From Rhizobium sp. N324 (GTDB lineage Bacteria > Pseudomonadota > Alphaproteobacteria > Rhizobiales > Rhizobiaceae): 64,000 nucleotides of DNA. Shown in pieces: positions 53,933-62,776 of this stretch (its first letter is position 1; the number at the start of each line of letters is the position of its first letter). The position numbers were made by a program, and so were the translations under genes. Location: contig NZ_CP013634.1 of assembly GCF_001664485.1 (NCBI RefSeq), positions 440,142 to 504,141 of the forward strand. Reading direction: 5' to 3'. Under the pieces are notes generated by a model, which worked only from the letters and a program-made list of their open reading frames with translations, ran no database searches and was not told the DNA's origin.

Positions 53933-55165
53933 TCATCCTTTCGTCCAGCGCCATTGGGTCACCGGCATGGCCGGCCGCCAGCCGCTCATGTTGCCGACAG
54001 ACCCCGCGCGCGATATTTCGATCCGTGTCAGCGAGCCGCCGCGTTTTGCGTGTTCTGAGAGCAGCACGCCTTCCATCTCCAGCGTCACGGCATTGGCGAC
54101 GAGCCGCCCTTCCCGCTTCAGCGCGGCGATCGCTGCATCGATGACGCCGGGTTCGCTGCCGCCGCCACCGAGGAAGATCGCATCCGGCTCCGGCAGGCCG
54201 GCCAGCGCGCCGGGCGCTGCGCCTTCGACAACGGCGAGATGCGGCACGCCGAAGGCGGATGCGTTGCGCGCGACGCGCGCGGCCCGCTCCGGCGACTGCT
54301 CGATGGCGATTGCCTTCAGCGATGGATTGGCCAGCATCCATTCGATGCCGATCGATCCCGAGCCCGCACCGATATCCCAGAGCAGTTCACCATGGCGCGG
54401 CGCGAGCGCGGACAGCGTCATCGCCCGGATTTCGCGTTTGGTGATCTGTCCGTCATGCTCGAACAGCGCGTCTTCGAGCCCGGCGGCGAAAGGCAGAATG
54501 CGCGCCCCCTCCCCTGCCGCGATTTGCAGGGCGCAGACGTTGAGGGAATCGATGTCCGTGAGGTCGAAATCCGCGGCCAGGGCTTGCCTTCGCCGTTCCC
54601 GTGCGCCGCCCAGCGCCTCGAGCACGGTAAGCTGCGACTGACCGAAACCATCGGCGGCAAGCAGCGCAGCCAACTCACCCGGGCCCCTCTCGTCCGAAGT
54701 CAGCGCGATGATGCGCCGCCCGGCGTGCAGATGCGGCTTGATCAGGTCGATCGGTCTGCCATGCAGCGAAATCGCCGCGACGTCCTGCAGCGGCCAGCCG
54801 AGACGCGAGGAGGCGAGGCTGAAGGCCGATGGCGCCGGGATGGTGCGCATTTCTTCCGCCGCCACATGGCGGGAAAGCGTTGCACCGACGCCGTAGAGAA
54901 ACGGGTCGCCGGAGGCGAGCACGACGACGGGCGTGCCGCGCCTCTGGAGAATGGCATCGACCGAATGCGCGAACGGGCTCTGCCAGGAAAACCTTTCGCC
55001 TGTGATCAGCGACGCGGCAAGCGCATGGTGCCGTGTTCCCCCGAAGACGGCAGGCGCGGTGGCGATCAGCCGCCTCGCCTCTTCGCCGAGCCCTTCTGGA
55101 CCATCTTCGCCGATGCCGATAATAGTCAGCCAGCGCGGGCCGGAAGCAGGAGAGAGATCAGACAT
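53933..55165 (-). CDS. cobL: Precorrin-6Y C5,15-methyltransferase (decarboxylating)
   Basis: About 410 residues from the ATG at 55165. The N-terminal half is a CobE/CbiE-like methylase ([40 protein letters not shown]) and the C-terminal half a class I methyltransferase (CbiT part: [35 protein letters not shown]), so it is the usual fused CobL that methylates C5 and C15 and decarboxylates. Its start codon overlaps the start codon of cobK on the other strand by two bases. Confidence 0.93.
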   Translation of the reverse strand: MSDLSPASGPRWLTIIGIGEDGPEGLGEEARRLIATAPAVFGGTRHHALAASLITGERFSWQSPFAHSVDAILQRRGTPVVVLASGDPFLYGVGATLSRHVAAEEMRTIPAPSAFSLASSRLGWPLQDVAAISLHGRPIDLIKPHLHAGRRIIALTSDERGPGELAALLAADGFGQSQLTVLEALGGARERRRQALAADFDLTDIDSLNVCALQIAAGEGARILPFAAGLEDALFEHDGQITKREIRAMTLSALAPRHGELLWDIGAGSGSIGIEWMLANPSLKAIAIEQSPERAARVARNASAFGVPHLAVVEGAAPGALAGLPEPDAIFLGGGGSEPGVIDAAIAALKREGRLVANAVTLEMEGVLLSEHAKRGGSLTRIEISRAGSVGNMSGWRPAMPVTQWRWTKG

Positions 55166-55934
55166 GGGAAGACCTCGCATTCTGATCCTCGGCGGCACGG
55201 GCGAGGCACGGCTGCTGGCCGAAGCGCTGGCGGCACGGGGAAACTGCGATATTCTTCTGTCGCTTGCTGGGCGTACCGAAAAACCGGCCGCGCAGCCGGT
55301 TCCGGTCCGCATCGGCGGGTTCGGTGGTGCTGTCGCGCTCGCCGATTTCCTGAAGGCGGGTGGCTATGGTCTGCTGATCGATGCCACGCATCCCTTCGCC
55401 GAGCGCATTTCCGCCAATGCCGCCTTTGCGGCCGAGGCCACTGGCATAGCTGCGATCGCTCTTCGCCGTCCCGAGTGGCAATGCCTGCCGGGCGATCGCT
55501 GGTGTGATGTGCGGAGCATTCCCGCCGCCATCGAAGCGCTCGGCCCCTCCCCTCGCCGGGTCTTCCTGGCGACCGGTCGGCAGGGTGCGCATCATGCAGA
55601 AGCGGCGCCGCAACATTTCTATCTCATCCGCAGCGTCGATCCCATCGAGCCGCCGCTGGCGATTGCCAATGTCGACTATCTCCTCGATCGCGGTCCGTTC
55701 ACCGTGGAAGGCGAATGCGCTTTGCTGAAGCAGCACCGCATCGACGCCGTCATTGCCAAGAACAGCGGTGGCGCCGCCACCTATGCGAAGATCGAAGCGG
55801 CCCGCCTGCTTGGCATCGAGGTGATGATGGTGGCGCGCGCAGCGGCATCCACAATCAAAACGGTCGGAACTGTCAAGGCGGCGCTGACGGCGGTCGATCA
55901 CCTCTTCCCCCCCGCCATGAAGCGCGGCGTATAA
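55164..55934 (+). CDS. cobK: Precorrin-6A reductase
   Basis: A 256-residue enzyme with the start RILILGGTGEARLLAEAL, IDATHPFAERISANAA, FLATGRQ and the C-terminal IAKNSGGAATYAKIEAARLL. It reduces precorrin-6A with NADPH. The ATG at 55164 is followed in this frame by the conserved N-terminus and preceded by AGGAGAGAG. It is the only cob gene on the plus strand; its 3' end overlaps the 3' end of cobJ by 37 bases. Confidence 0.93.
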   Translation: MGRPRILILGGTGEARLLAEALAARGNCDILLSLAGRTEKPAAQPVPVRIGGFGGAVALADFLKAGGYGLLIDATHPFAERISANAAFAAEATGIAAIALRRPEWQCLPGDRWCDVRSIPAAIEALGPSPRRVFLATGRQGAHHAEAAPQHFYLIRSVDPIEPPLAIANVDYLLDRGPFTVEGECALLKQHRIDAVIAKNSGGAATYAKIEAARLLGIEVMMVARAAASTIKTVGTVKAALTAVDHLFPPAMKRGV

Positions 55935-56662
55935 ACGAGATCCAGCCGGCCGGGCCGCGCCACGATCCGGGTTTCGGCCGATCCGATGATGACGCAGGTC
56001 GCCATATCGGCCATCGACGCATCCGCCTGCGACAGCGGCTGCACCGCGATGCGTTCGTCCGGCCGTCCGGCCGCCCGGCCGAAAATGACCGGTGTCGCTG
56101 CCGGCAGATGGTTGCGCAACAGCTTGAAGGCTTCGCCGAGTTGCCAGGGCCGCGCCCGGCTGATCGGGTTATAAAGGGCGATGACGAAGCCTGCCCTGGC
56201 CGCCAATTCGAGACGGTTTTCTATTATATCCCAAGGCTTTAGATTGTCGGAGAGCGAGATGGCGCAGAAGTCGTGGCCAAGCGGGGCGCCTGCTCTTGCC
56301 GCCACCGCCAGCATCGCGGTGATGCCGGGCAGGATAGTGAGATCGACGGCCCGCCAGGCTGCCGGCCCGTTGTCGACCGCCTCGCAGACGGCGGCCGCCA
56401 TGGCGAAGACGCCGGGATCGCCGCCGGAGACGACGCAGACCTTGGCGCCATCCGCTGCCATCGAAAGGGCCGCCCCTGCCCTGTCGAGTTCTTCGCGATT
56501 GTCCGAGGCATGCCGCAGCTGATCGTCGCGAAGCTGCAGCCGGTCGAGATAGGGGCCGTAACCGAAGAAATCCGTTGCCGCCTCGACGGCGGCCAGCGCT
56601 TCCGGCGTCATCTGCTCGGGATTGCCGGGACCGGTGCCGATCACGAAAAGCCGGCCGCTCAT
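55898..56662 (-). CDS. cobJ: Precorrin-3B C17-methyltransferase
   Basis: A 254-residue tetrapyrrole methylase: LFVIGTGPGNPEQMTPEALA, FFGYGPYLDRL, VVSGGDPGVFAMAAAV, LPGITAMLAVAARAGAPLGHD and IALYNPISRARPWQLGEAF. It catalyses ring contraction and C17 methylation. The start overlaps the cobI stop by four bases (ATGA). Confidence 0.94.
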   Translation of the reverse strand: MSGRLFVIGTGPGNPEQMTPEALAAVEAATDFFGYGPYLDRLQLRDDQLRHASDNREELDRAGAALSMAADGAKVCVVSGGDPGVFAMAAAVCEAVDNGPAAWRAVDLTILPGITAMLAVAARAGAPLGHDFCAISLSDNLKPWDIIENRLELAARAGFVIALYNPISRARPWQLGEAFKLLRNHLPAATPVIFGRAAGRPDERIAVQPLSQADASMADMATCVIIGSAETRIVARPGRLDLVYTPRFMAGGKR

Positions 56663-57390
56663 CGGCTGTTCTCCCAGCCAGGCACAAGGACCAGCGAAAA
56701 ATACGGCGCATCGCCGTCAGCTCTGTCGACGAGCTTTTCCATCGCCGCATTCGCCATGGTGCCGCGCTCGACATAGACGGCTTCCGTAAGCCGGCCGGCC
56801 GCCGCCAAGGCCCGGCGGATCTTCGGCAGATTGCGGCCGACCTTCATAATGACGGCGGCCTGCGTATCGGCAAGGCGGCGCGTCAGCTCGGCCTCGGCCA
56901 TCGTACCGGGCAGTACGGAAAGCACGTCGTCACCCTGGACGATCGGCATGCCCGCCAGCGACCAGCAGCCGGACATGGCGCTGATGCCAGGGATCACCTC
57001 CGTTGGGTAGCGCTGGGAAAGCCTGACATGCAGGTGCATATAGGAACCGTAGAACAGCGGATCGCCTTCGCTGAGCACGGCGACGGTCAGCCCGGCATCG
57101 AGCTGGCCGGCGACGGCTTTCGCAGACCGGTCGTAAAATTCAGTGATCAGGCTCTGGTAACGCTCGTCGTTCTTATCGATCTCGGTAGTGACGGGATAAT
57201 AGAGCGGCAGCAGCGTCACGCCGGATTTCAGCAGTGGCTCGACGATCGCCTTGCCGTTGCCGCCCCTGCCCTGCTTGGCGAAATAGGCGATGACGTCGGC
57301 GCCTTCGATGGCGCGGACGGCTTTGAGGGTCAGAAGCTCCGGGTCGCCAGGACCGGTGCCGACGCCGATGAGACGGCCTGTTGTCGTCAT
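56659..57390 (-). CDS. cobI: Precorrin-2 C20-methyltransferase
   Basis: A 243-residue enzyme: LIGVGTGPGDPELLTLKAVR, VIAYFAKQGRGGNGKA, LSEGDPLFYGSYMHLHVRL, VIPGISAMSGCWSLAG and ERGTMANAAMEKL. The ATG at 57390 overlaps the cobH stop (ATGA), fixing the start within a much longer open frame. It methylates precorrin-2 at C20. Confidence 0.94.
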   Translation of the reverse strand: MTTTGRLIGVGTGPGDPELLTLKAVRAIEGADVIAYFAKQGRGGNGKAIVEPLLKSGVTLLPLYYPVTTEIDKNDERYQSLITEFYDRSAKAVAGQLDAGLTVAVLSEGDPLFYGSYMHLHVRLSQRYPTEVIPGISAMSGCWSLAGMPIVQGDDVLSVLPGTMAEAELTRRLADTQAAVIMKVGRNLPKIRRALAAAGRLTEAVYVERGTMANAAMEKLVDRADGDAPYFSLVLVPGWENSR

Positions 57391-58019
57391 AGGCCCGGCC
57401 TCGCCAGCGCATTGAGGGCGGCCGCCGTCATGGCGCTGCCGCCGAGCCGGCCGCGCACGATGGCAAAGGGTACGCCATAGGAATTCTCCGCCAGCGCGTC
57501 CTTCGATTCCGCCGCGCCGACGAAGCCAACGGGCATGCCGAGGATGGCTGCGGGTTTCGGGGCGCCGTCGCGCAGGAGTTCGAGCAGATGGAAGAGCGCG
57601 GTCGGCGCATTGCCGATCGCGACAACGCTTCCGCCGAGCCGATCGAGCCAGAGATGCATGGCCGCAGCCGAGCGGGTATTGCCGATCTCGCGCGCCAGTT
57701 CCGGCGTGGCGGGATCGCGCAGCGTGCAGATCACCTCGTTCAGCGCCGGCAGCCGTGCCCGGGTCACGCCCTGGGATACCATTTCCGCGTCGCAGAAGAT
57801 CGGCGCCCCGGCTCTCAGCGCGTCGCGCGCGGCGCTGACGACATCGGCGGAGAACACAAAATGCTCCGCCGCCTCGACCAGCCCGCATGCATGGATCATG
57901 CGCACGGCGATATCGGCCTGATCTTCGGTGAAGCGCGAAAGATCGGCTTCGGCGCGGATGATCGCAAAGGAACGCTCGTAGATCGCGTCGCCGCTGCGGA
58001 TATAATCGTAGTCTGGCAT
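57387..58019 (-). CDS. cobH: Precorrin-8X methylmutase
   Basis: A 210-residue enzyme that moves the methyl group from C11 to C12 to form hydrogenobyrinate. Features are YIRSGDAIYERSFAIIRAEA, VRMIHACGLVEAAEH with the catalytic His, IFCDAEMVSQGVTRARLP, and IGNAPTALFHLLELL, GMPVGFVGAAESKDALA. It lies two bases after cobG and overlaps cobI, so cobG-H-I-J is one operon. Confidence 0.95.
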   Translation of the reverse strand: MPDYDYIRSGDAIYERSFAIIRAEADLSRFTEDQADIAVRMIHACGLVEAAEHFVFSADVVSAARDALRAGAPIFCDAEMVSQGVTRARLPALNEVICTLRDPATPELAREIGNTRSAAAMHLWLDRLGGSVVAIGNAPTALFHLLELLRDGAPKPAAILGMPVGFVGAAESKDALAENSYGVPFAIVRGRLGGSAMTAAALNALARPGL

Positions 58020-58021
58020 TC

Positions 58022-59404
58022 TTATTCCTGTCGCAGCGCCTTCGAAACGCCGGTTGCGCCAAGCCGTGTAAGGCAGGCGGCAGCCGATTCGCCAGCGCCT
58101 CTGTTGTCTTCGATGGACCGGGCGAGCCTCTCTATAGCGAAATCGATCCGACCGCCAGCGATCCGTTCGTCCGGTCGATCCGCGGCACGCCCGTTGAGGA
58201 TGAGGTCATAACCTTCAGCCGTGCCTGTCAGCGTCAGCGCCGGCCGGGCATGCGCGCAGCCTTTGGCGCAGCCGGAGAGATGCAGCGTCAGCGAACCGTC
58301 GAAGAGCGCGGGTGCGGCGGTCAGGATGCGGCGCGCCAAGCCGCGTGTCTCGTAGAAGGCGGACCCGCAGGCGCCGGCGCCGGCGCAGGCGGCGATATGC
58401 TCGGCTTTCTCGCCGGATTGGGCGTTGAAGCCGTATTGGGCCGCCGCGGCTTGCACGGCCGGTGCCGTATCCGCCGCAAGCCCGAGCAGGAAGAAACCGC
58501 GGCCGGGCGCGAGTCGGATCTCCGCTGCGCCATGGGCCATGGCCAGATCGAGCAGGGCGATCAGATCGACCGCGCGCATCTGACCGAATTCCGGCCGGAC
58601 GCCGAGCACGGTTTTGCCGTCCGCCAATCTGCGCAGGCCTGCCAGCGGTATCTTCTCCGCGCCGGACGGAATGGATCGGAGCTCGCTCAAGGCGGGAAAA
58701 CGCGCCCGCAAAAGCGCTGGATCGATATCCCGTGCCCGGCTGCCCGGCCCGAGCATTGTCAGCAGGCTTAAAACCTCGCCCACGGCCGAGACCGCCACTT
58801 CGGCAGGACCGATCGCGACCGGTGTTGCGGTCGCACCATCGCCATTGAGCGCCACAAGCCAAGTCGCCTGCGATTGCGCGGCGAGACGGATATCGGCGGT
58901 AAGCGCCGACAGGCCGAAGGCTCCGCCGCCGTCGGCGACGATCGACAGTTTCGGTGCCAGCTGAGGCGAGGCAAGCAGATCCTGAAGCGTGCTGCGCAGG
59001 GACAGTTCCATTGCGGCGGGATCGCTCAGTTCTTCCGGGTCGAGGCCGTGCAGCGGCGAGATTTCGATCGCCGGTCCGTCCGGCACGGTGATGCCGGCGG
59101 CGTCGATATCGGCGGCGAGCCGTCCGACGGTCTCGGCCCGCAGCCCGCGGATCTGCAGATTGCCGCGGGCGGTGATCTCGAGAATGCCGTTTCCGTGCGC
59201 CGCGGCTGTGCACGCCAATGCTCTAAACTGCGGCAGCGTCAGCGCACCGCCGGCCGGCCGCAGCCGCACCAGCAGACCGTCGCCGGTCGCCATCGGTGCG
59301 GCGAGGGCGGGGCAGGCGCCGCGCGCGCGCATCTTCGCCGCCATGCGATCATAGCCGTCCGTCGCGCCCTTCCTGTCGATCGCCTTGGCGGTCTTGATGC
59401 CCAT
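58022..59404 (-). CDS. cobG: Precorrin-3B synthase (oxygen-dependent)
   Basis: A 460-residue sulfite-reductase-like iron-sulfur enzyme. Conserved parts are GLLVRLRPAGGALTLPQFRA, ITARGNLQIRGL and the cluster-binding Cys residues in ACAGAGACGSAFYETRG and LSGCAKGCAHARPA. Its presence with CobF shows the aerobic pathway. GAGGATTAAGA precedes the ATG. It is the first gene of cobGHIJ, and no cobalamin riboswitch is visible in the 73 bases before it. Confidence 0.93.
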   Translation of the reverse strand: MGIKTAKAIDRKGATDGYDRMAAKMRARGACPALAAPMATGDGLLVRLRPAGGALTLPQFRALACTAAAHGNGILEITARGNLQIRGLRAETVGRLAADIDAAGITVPDGPAIEISPLHGLDPEELSDPAAMELSLRSTLQDLLASPQLAPKLSIVADGGGAFGLSALTADIRLAAQSQATWLVALNGDGATATPVAIGPAEVAVSAVGEVLSLLTMLGPGSRARDIDPALLRARFPALSELRSIPSGAEKIPLAGLRRLADGKTVLGVRPEFGQMRAVDLIALLDLAMAHGAAEIRLAPGRGFFLLGLAADTAPAVQAAAAQYGFNAQSGEKAEHIAACAGAGACGSAFYETRGLARRILTAAPALFDGSLTLHLSGCAKGCAHARPALTLTGTAEGYDLILNGRAADRPDERIAGGRIDFAIERLARSIEDNRGAGESAAACLTRLGATGVSKALRQE

Positions 59405-59477
59405 TCTTAATCCTCTGTCCGTTTCTTACATGATCGCGGCGGGCGCGGCAAAAACATGATGGAGACGGTCGGCCCGG

Positions 59478-60242
59478 CTACTCCTCGAAATCCCGTCCCT
59501 TGCGCAGGAGATAGATGTCCATGATCCAGCCATGCCGCTGCCTGGCTTCGGCCCTCAGCGCCACGATGTCGGCGGCAATATCGCCGAGGCGCCCGGATCT
59601 GACGATCTCGTCTTCAGTGCCGAGATAGGCGCCCCAGAAGATCTCGGCGTCGGGATCGTCGATCTTCGCAAAGGCCTGTTCACCGTCGAGCATGACAATC
59701 GTCGTCGCGGCCTGGAGACCGTCCCGCGCCAGCCTGCGCCCGGTGGTGATCTCAATCGGCTTGCCGACGAGGTTGACCGGGACTTTATGACTGGCGGCCA
59801 GGGCCTGGATGCTGGTGATGCCGGGAACGACGCTGTGGTCGAAATCCACGCCGGCGTCCTGCCGCACGCGTTCGATGATGCGGATCGTGCTGTCGTAGAG
59901 ACTGGGATCGCCCCATACGAGAAAGGCGCCGCGGCCGTCATCGGGCAGGCCGGCGATCAGCTCCTTATAGATAAGGGCGATCTCGGCATGCCAGGCGTCG
60001 ACGCTTTGCGTGTAGCTTCGGTCTGCCGTCTGCCGTTGTGGCACCGCGAATTCCGAAATCCGGATCCCTGGGCGGGTGACGTATCGTTCGCAGATGTCGC
60101 GGCGGATCTCGGCGAGCTCTTCCTTGCCCGTCCCTTTGACCGGCAGGAAGATCACCTCGGCTGAATTCATCGCGTTGATTGCCTGTATGGTGAGGTGCTC
60201 CGGGTTGCCCGTGCCGATGCCGATGATATGGATGTGCTTCAA
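59478..60242 (-). CDS. cobF: Precorrin-6A synthase (deacetylating)
   Basis: About 254 residues from a TTG at 60242 (GGGAGCATCGGC upstream); a longer frame to 60326 lacks family sequence. It has IHIIGIGTGNPEHLTIQAIN, VIFLPVKGTGKEELAEIRRD, VWGDPSLYDSTIRIIERV, VVPGITSIQALAASHKVP and ITTGRRL. It methylates C1 and releases the acetyl group. It is the last cob gene in the window, read away from repA. Confidence 0.9.
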   Translation of the reverse strand: MKHIHIIGIGTGNPEHLTIQAINAMNSAEVIFLPVKGTGKEELAEIRRDICERYVTRPGIRISEFAVPQRQTADRSYTQSVDAWHAEIALIYKELIAGLPDDGRGAFLVWGDPSLYDSTIRIIERVRQDAGVDFDHSVVPGITSIQALAASHKVPVNLVGKPIEITTGRRLARDGLQAATTIVMLDGEQAFAKIDDPDAEIFWGAYLGTEDEIVRSGRLGDIAADIVALRAEARQRHGWIMDIYLLRKGRDFEE

Positions 60243-60311
60243 GCCGATGCTCCCATGAGTCCCGGCGGTCTTGCCGAAAAAGCTGGTTCGCCGCAAGGGT
60301 GATGGTGAAGA

Positions 60312-60327
60312 GTTGGCCGCGGCCAAC
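60312..60327. promoter_or_regulatory. parS: parS-type partition site, copy 1
   Basis: GTTGGCCGCGGCCAAC is a perfect 16-bp palindrome matching the repABC partition consensus GTTNNCNGCNGNNAAC. It lies between cobF and repA. The identical 16 bases recur inside repB. Confidence 0.85.
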
Positions 60328-60384
60328 CGGGCCGGAATGGCTCCTGGCCCCCATTGTTGCCGGAAATCCCGAATCGTGTCACTT

Positions 60385-60427
60385 TCGATACGCTTTTTGA
60401 CGCTATGTTGACAGAAAAGCGCATCGA
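60385..60427. promoter_or_regulatory. Inverted repeat at repA promoter (operator)
   Basis: TCGATACGCTTTT and AAAAGCGCATCGA pair at 12 of 13 positions around a 17-base middle containing TTGACG and TTGACA. It lies just before repA and fits the RepA autorepression site. The exact -10 box is unclear. Confidence 0.6.
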
Positions 60428-60442
60428 AAAGGATTGGGTGTT

Positions 60443-61639
60443 TTGGACAACATTAGCGTATCGACGACAGATGTGCGGATCGAGCGGCATGCGAACCAGC
60501 TTTCGCGGCAATTGAAGCTTCTCCGCGACAAGCTGTTTCCGCCGCTCGCGCAAAAGACGCTGCGGACATTTTCTTCAGGCGAGGCTGCCCAGATGATCGG
60601 CGTGTCCGATGGCTATCTTCGCCAGCTTTCCCTCGATGGCAAGGGGCCGCAGCCGGAGCTTTCCCAGAATGGTCGGCGCTCCTACACGCTCGGCCAGATC
60701 AATGAATTGCGCCAATATATGGCGAAGCTGAAGCCGAGGGACGCACTATCCTATCTTCCCTGGCGGCGCCCCGGCGAGAAGCTGCAGACGGTTGCCGTCA
60801 CCAATTTCAAAGGTGGCTCGGCCAAGACGACGACGACGCTCTATTTGGCGCAGTATCTGGCGCTGGCGGGTTATCGGGTGCTCGCCATCGATCTTGATCC
60901 GCAGGCCTCGCTTTCCTCCATGCTGGGCGTCCAGCCCGAATTCGATCTTTCCGATGGCGATACGCTTTATGGCGCCATTCGCTACGATGCCGGCCGCAAG
61001 CCGCTGAAGGATATCGTCCGCAAGACCTATTTCGACGGGCTCGATCTGGTGCCCGGCAATCTCGAACTGATGGAGTTCGAGCATGAAACGCCGCGGGCGC
61101 TCAACGACCGGCAAAAGCCGGCAGAGCTGTTCTTTCGCCGCGTCGGCGTGGCCATCGCCGAGGTCGAGGCCGAATATGACGTCGTGGTGATCGACTGCCC
61201 GCCGCAGCTCGGTTATCTCACCCTTGGCGCCGTCTGCGCGGCAACCTCGCTGCTCATCACCATCCATCCGCAGATGGTCGATGTCGCCTCCATGTCGCAA
61301 TTTCTGTTGATGACCTCGGATCTGCTTTCCGTGGTTCGCAAGGCCGGCGGCGATCTGCAGCACGATTTCATCAAATATGTCGTCACCCGTCATGAACCCT
61401 TCGACGCGCCGCAGTCGCAGATCGTAGCGCTGTTGCGCAGTCTGTTCGGCGACGACGTCTTGACGGCGACCATTCTCAAATCGACGGCGATCGCCGATGC
61501 CGGCCTGACCAAGCAGACGCTGTTCGAAATCGAGAAGGGGCAGGTGCGCCGCTCGACTTACGATCGCGCGCTGGAATCGGTCAATGCCGCCAACAGCGAG
61601 GTTCTCGCCGGCATTCACAAAGCCTGGGGCCGGACATGA
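60443..61639 (+). CDS. repA: Plasmid partition ATPase RepA
   Basis: About 398 residues. A TTG at 60443 is preferred (AAAGGA nine bases before); an in-frame TTG at 60434 would lie on the site. The N-terminal part has a helix-turn-helix region (FSSGEAAQMIGVSDGYLRQL). The ParA-type ATPase has a deviant Walker A, NFKGGSAKTTT, near 118, and VLAIDLDPQASLSSML and VVIDCPPQLGYLT. RepA drives segregation with RepB and represses repABC. The stop overlaps the repB start (ATGA). Confidence 0.95.
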   Translation: MDNISVSTTDVRIERHANQLSRQLKLLRDKLFPPLAQKTLRTFSSGEAAQMIGVSDGYLRQLSLDGKGPQPELSQNGRRSYTLGQINELRQYMAKLKPRDALSYLPWRRPGEKLQTVAVTNFKGGSAKTTTTLYLAQYLALAGYRVLAIDLDPQASLSSMLGVQPEFDLSDGDTLYGAIRYDAGRKPLKDIVRKTYFDGLDLVPGNLELMEFEHETPRALNDRQKPAELFFRRVGVAIAEVEAEYDVVVIDCPPQLGYLTLGAVCAATSLLITIHPQMVDVASMSQFLLMTSDLLSVVRKAGGDLQHDFIKYVVTRHEPFDAPQSQIVALLRSLFGDDVLTATILKSTAIADAGLTKQTLFEIEKGQVRRSTYDRALESVNAANSEVLAGIHKAWGRT

Positions 61640-62631
61640 GCAGACGCGATCGCCTGAAAGGTCTTTTCGACGATACGGCGCAGGAGTTGGCCGCGGCCAA
61701 CTACGAAGAATCGTCTTCGCGCGGGACGGCCGGGCCGGTCCGGACGATGGCGCTGACCCTCGGGCGCATGGAGGAAGAGAGCAGGGCGATGCAGGAAGCC
61801 TTGCTCTCAGGCGAACGCATCGTCGAACTCGATCCCGATCTGATCGATTCCTCCTTCGTCCGCGACCGCCTCGCCGACCAGCCGCTCGATATCGACGACG
61901 AACTGGTGCAGTCGATTGCCGAGAACGGCCAGGAAGTGCCGGTTCTCGTTCGTCGCCATCCCGATGATGAGAGCCGCTATCAGATCGCCTACGGCCATCG
62001 CCGCCTGCAGGCGGTCAAGCTGCTCGGGCGCAAAGTGCAGGCGATCGTCCGCCAACTTGACGATACCGATGTGGTCATTGCTCAGGGCATCGAAAATTCG
62101 GCCCGCCGCAACCTTTCCTACATCGAGCGCGCCGTCTTTGCCCTCAACCTCGAGCTCAAGGGTTTTGAGCGTCCGATCATCATGAAGGCGCTGTCGACCG
62201 ATAAGACCGAGCTGTCGAAGCTGCTCTCCGTCGCCAAGGCCATCCCGGCCGAGATCGTCAGGTCGGTGGGTGCTGCGCCCGGCATCGGCCGCCGCAAATG
62301 GATGGCGCTTGCCCAGGACTGGAACGGAATGACGGCGGCGCGGCTTGCCAAACTCGTCGGCTCGGAAAGCTTCATGGCCGAGGAGAGCGACCGCCGTTTT
62401 GAGCTTCTGGTGGCCGAGCTCGCCAGGAAAGAGGCGAAGCCCGAAGCCACGGAATATGACTGGAAGCCGAAGAGCGGCGGCAAGATTGCCGGCCGAATCA
62501 AGAGCGCCGGCAATTCCTTCACGATCGCGTTGAAAACCGGCGATGCGCCGGATTTCGGCGCTTACATTTCGCGCCGTCTCGATGAGCTTTACGAAGCCTA
62601 TCGGGCCGGCAGGTTGCAAGCAGGAGAGTAG
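61636..62631 (+). CDS. repB: Plasmid partition protein RepB
   Basis: A 331-residue ParB-type protein that binds parS. It has RRHPDDESRYQIAYGHRRLQ (nuclease-like ParB motif with GHRR), the helix-turn-helix region near 190 (ALSTDKTELSKLLSVAKAIP) and a C-terminal dimer region. The start ATG overlaps the repA stop. A parS copy is inside its first codons. Confidence 0.95.
   Translation: MSRRDRLKGLFDDTAQELAAANYEESSSRGTAGPVRTMALTLGRMEEESRAMQEALLSGERIVELDPDLIDSSFVRDRLADQPLDIDDELVQSIAENGQEVPVLVRRHPDDESRYQIAYGHRRLQAVKLLGRKVQAIVRQLDDTDVVIAQGIENSARRNLSYIERAVFALNLELKGFERPIIMKALSTDKTELSKLLSVAKAIPAEIVRSVGAAPGIGRRKWMALAQDWNGMTAARLAKLVGSESFMAEESDRRFELLVAELARKEAKPEATEYDWKPKSGGKIAGRIKSAGNSFTIALKTGDAPDFGAYISRRLDELYEAYRAGRLQAGE
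61685..61702. promoter_or_regulatory. parS: parS-type partition site, copy 2, inside repB
   Basis: AGTTGGCCGCGGCCAACT is an 18-bp perfect palindrome whose inner 16 bases equal copy 1 at 60312. Here it encodes ELAAANY-type residues in the RepB N-terminus. Confidence 0.85.
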
Positions 62632-62640
62632 GTCGCAAAA

Positions 62641-62690
62641 GAAAAAAGCCTCCGAACGTTGCCGTCGCGGAAGCCTTTCTCATATCTGGA
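62641..62690 (-). ncRNA. Predicted repABC counter-transcribed RNA (incA-type)
   Basis: Between repB and repC, the minus strand has TTGACA (62726-62721), a 17-base gap, GATTCT, then at about 62690 a transcript that would end in the terminator GCTTCCG-loop-CGGAGGC followed by six U. Length about 50 bases. In repABC plasmids a small antisense RNA at exactly this place limits RepC and acts in incompatibility. The -10 is weak and the 5' end is approximate. Confidence 0.75.
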
Positions 62691-62776
62691 CAATCTGAGA
62701 ATCGCACTTCCTCGAATCACTGTCAAGCATCTTCGGCATCCTTTTGGGTGGTAGATTTCTTTTGCCTTGAAAAAAG

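Noticed and set aside
58868..60433. Search for a cobalamin riboswitch before cobG, cobF and in the repA gap
   Set aside because: No B12-box-like core or conserved hairpin set could be seen in the short gaps; the control of these genes is not visible here.
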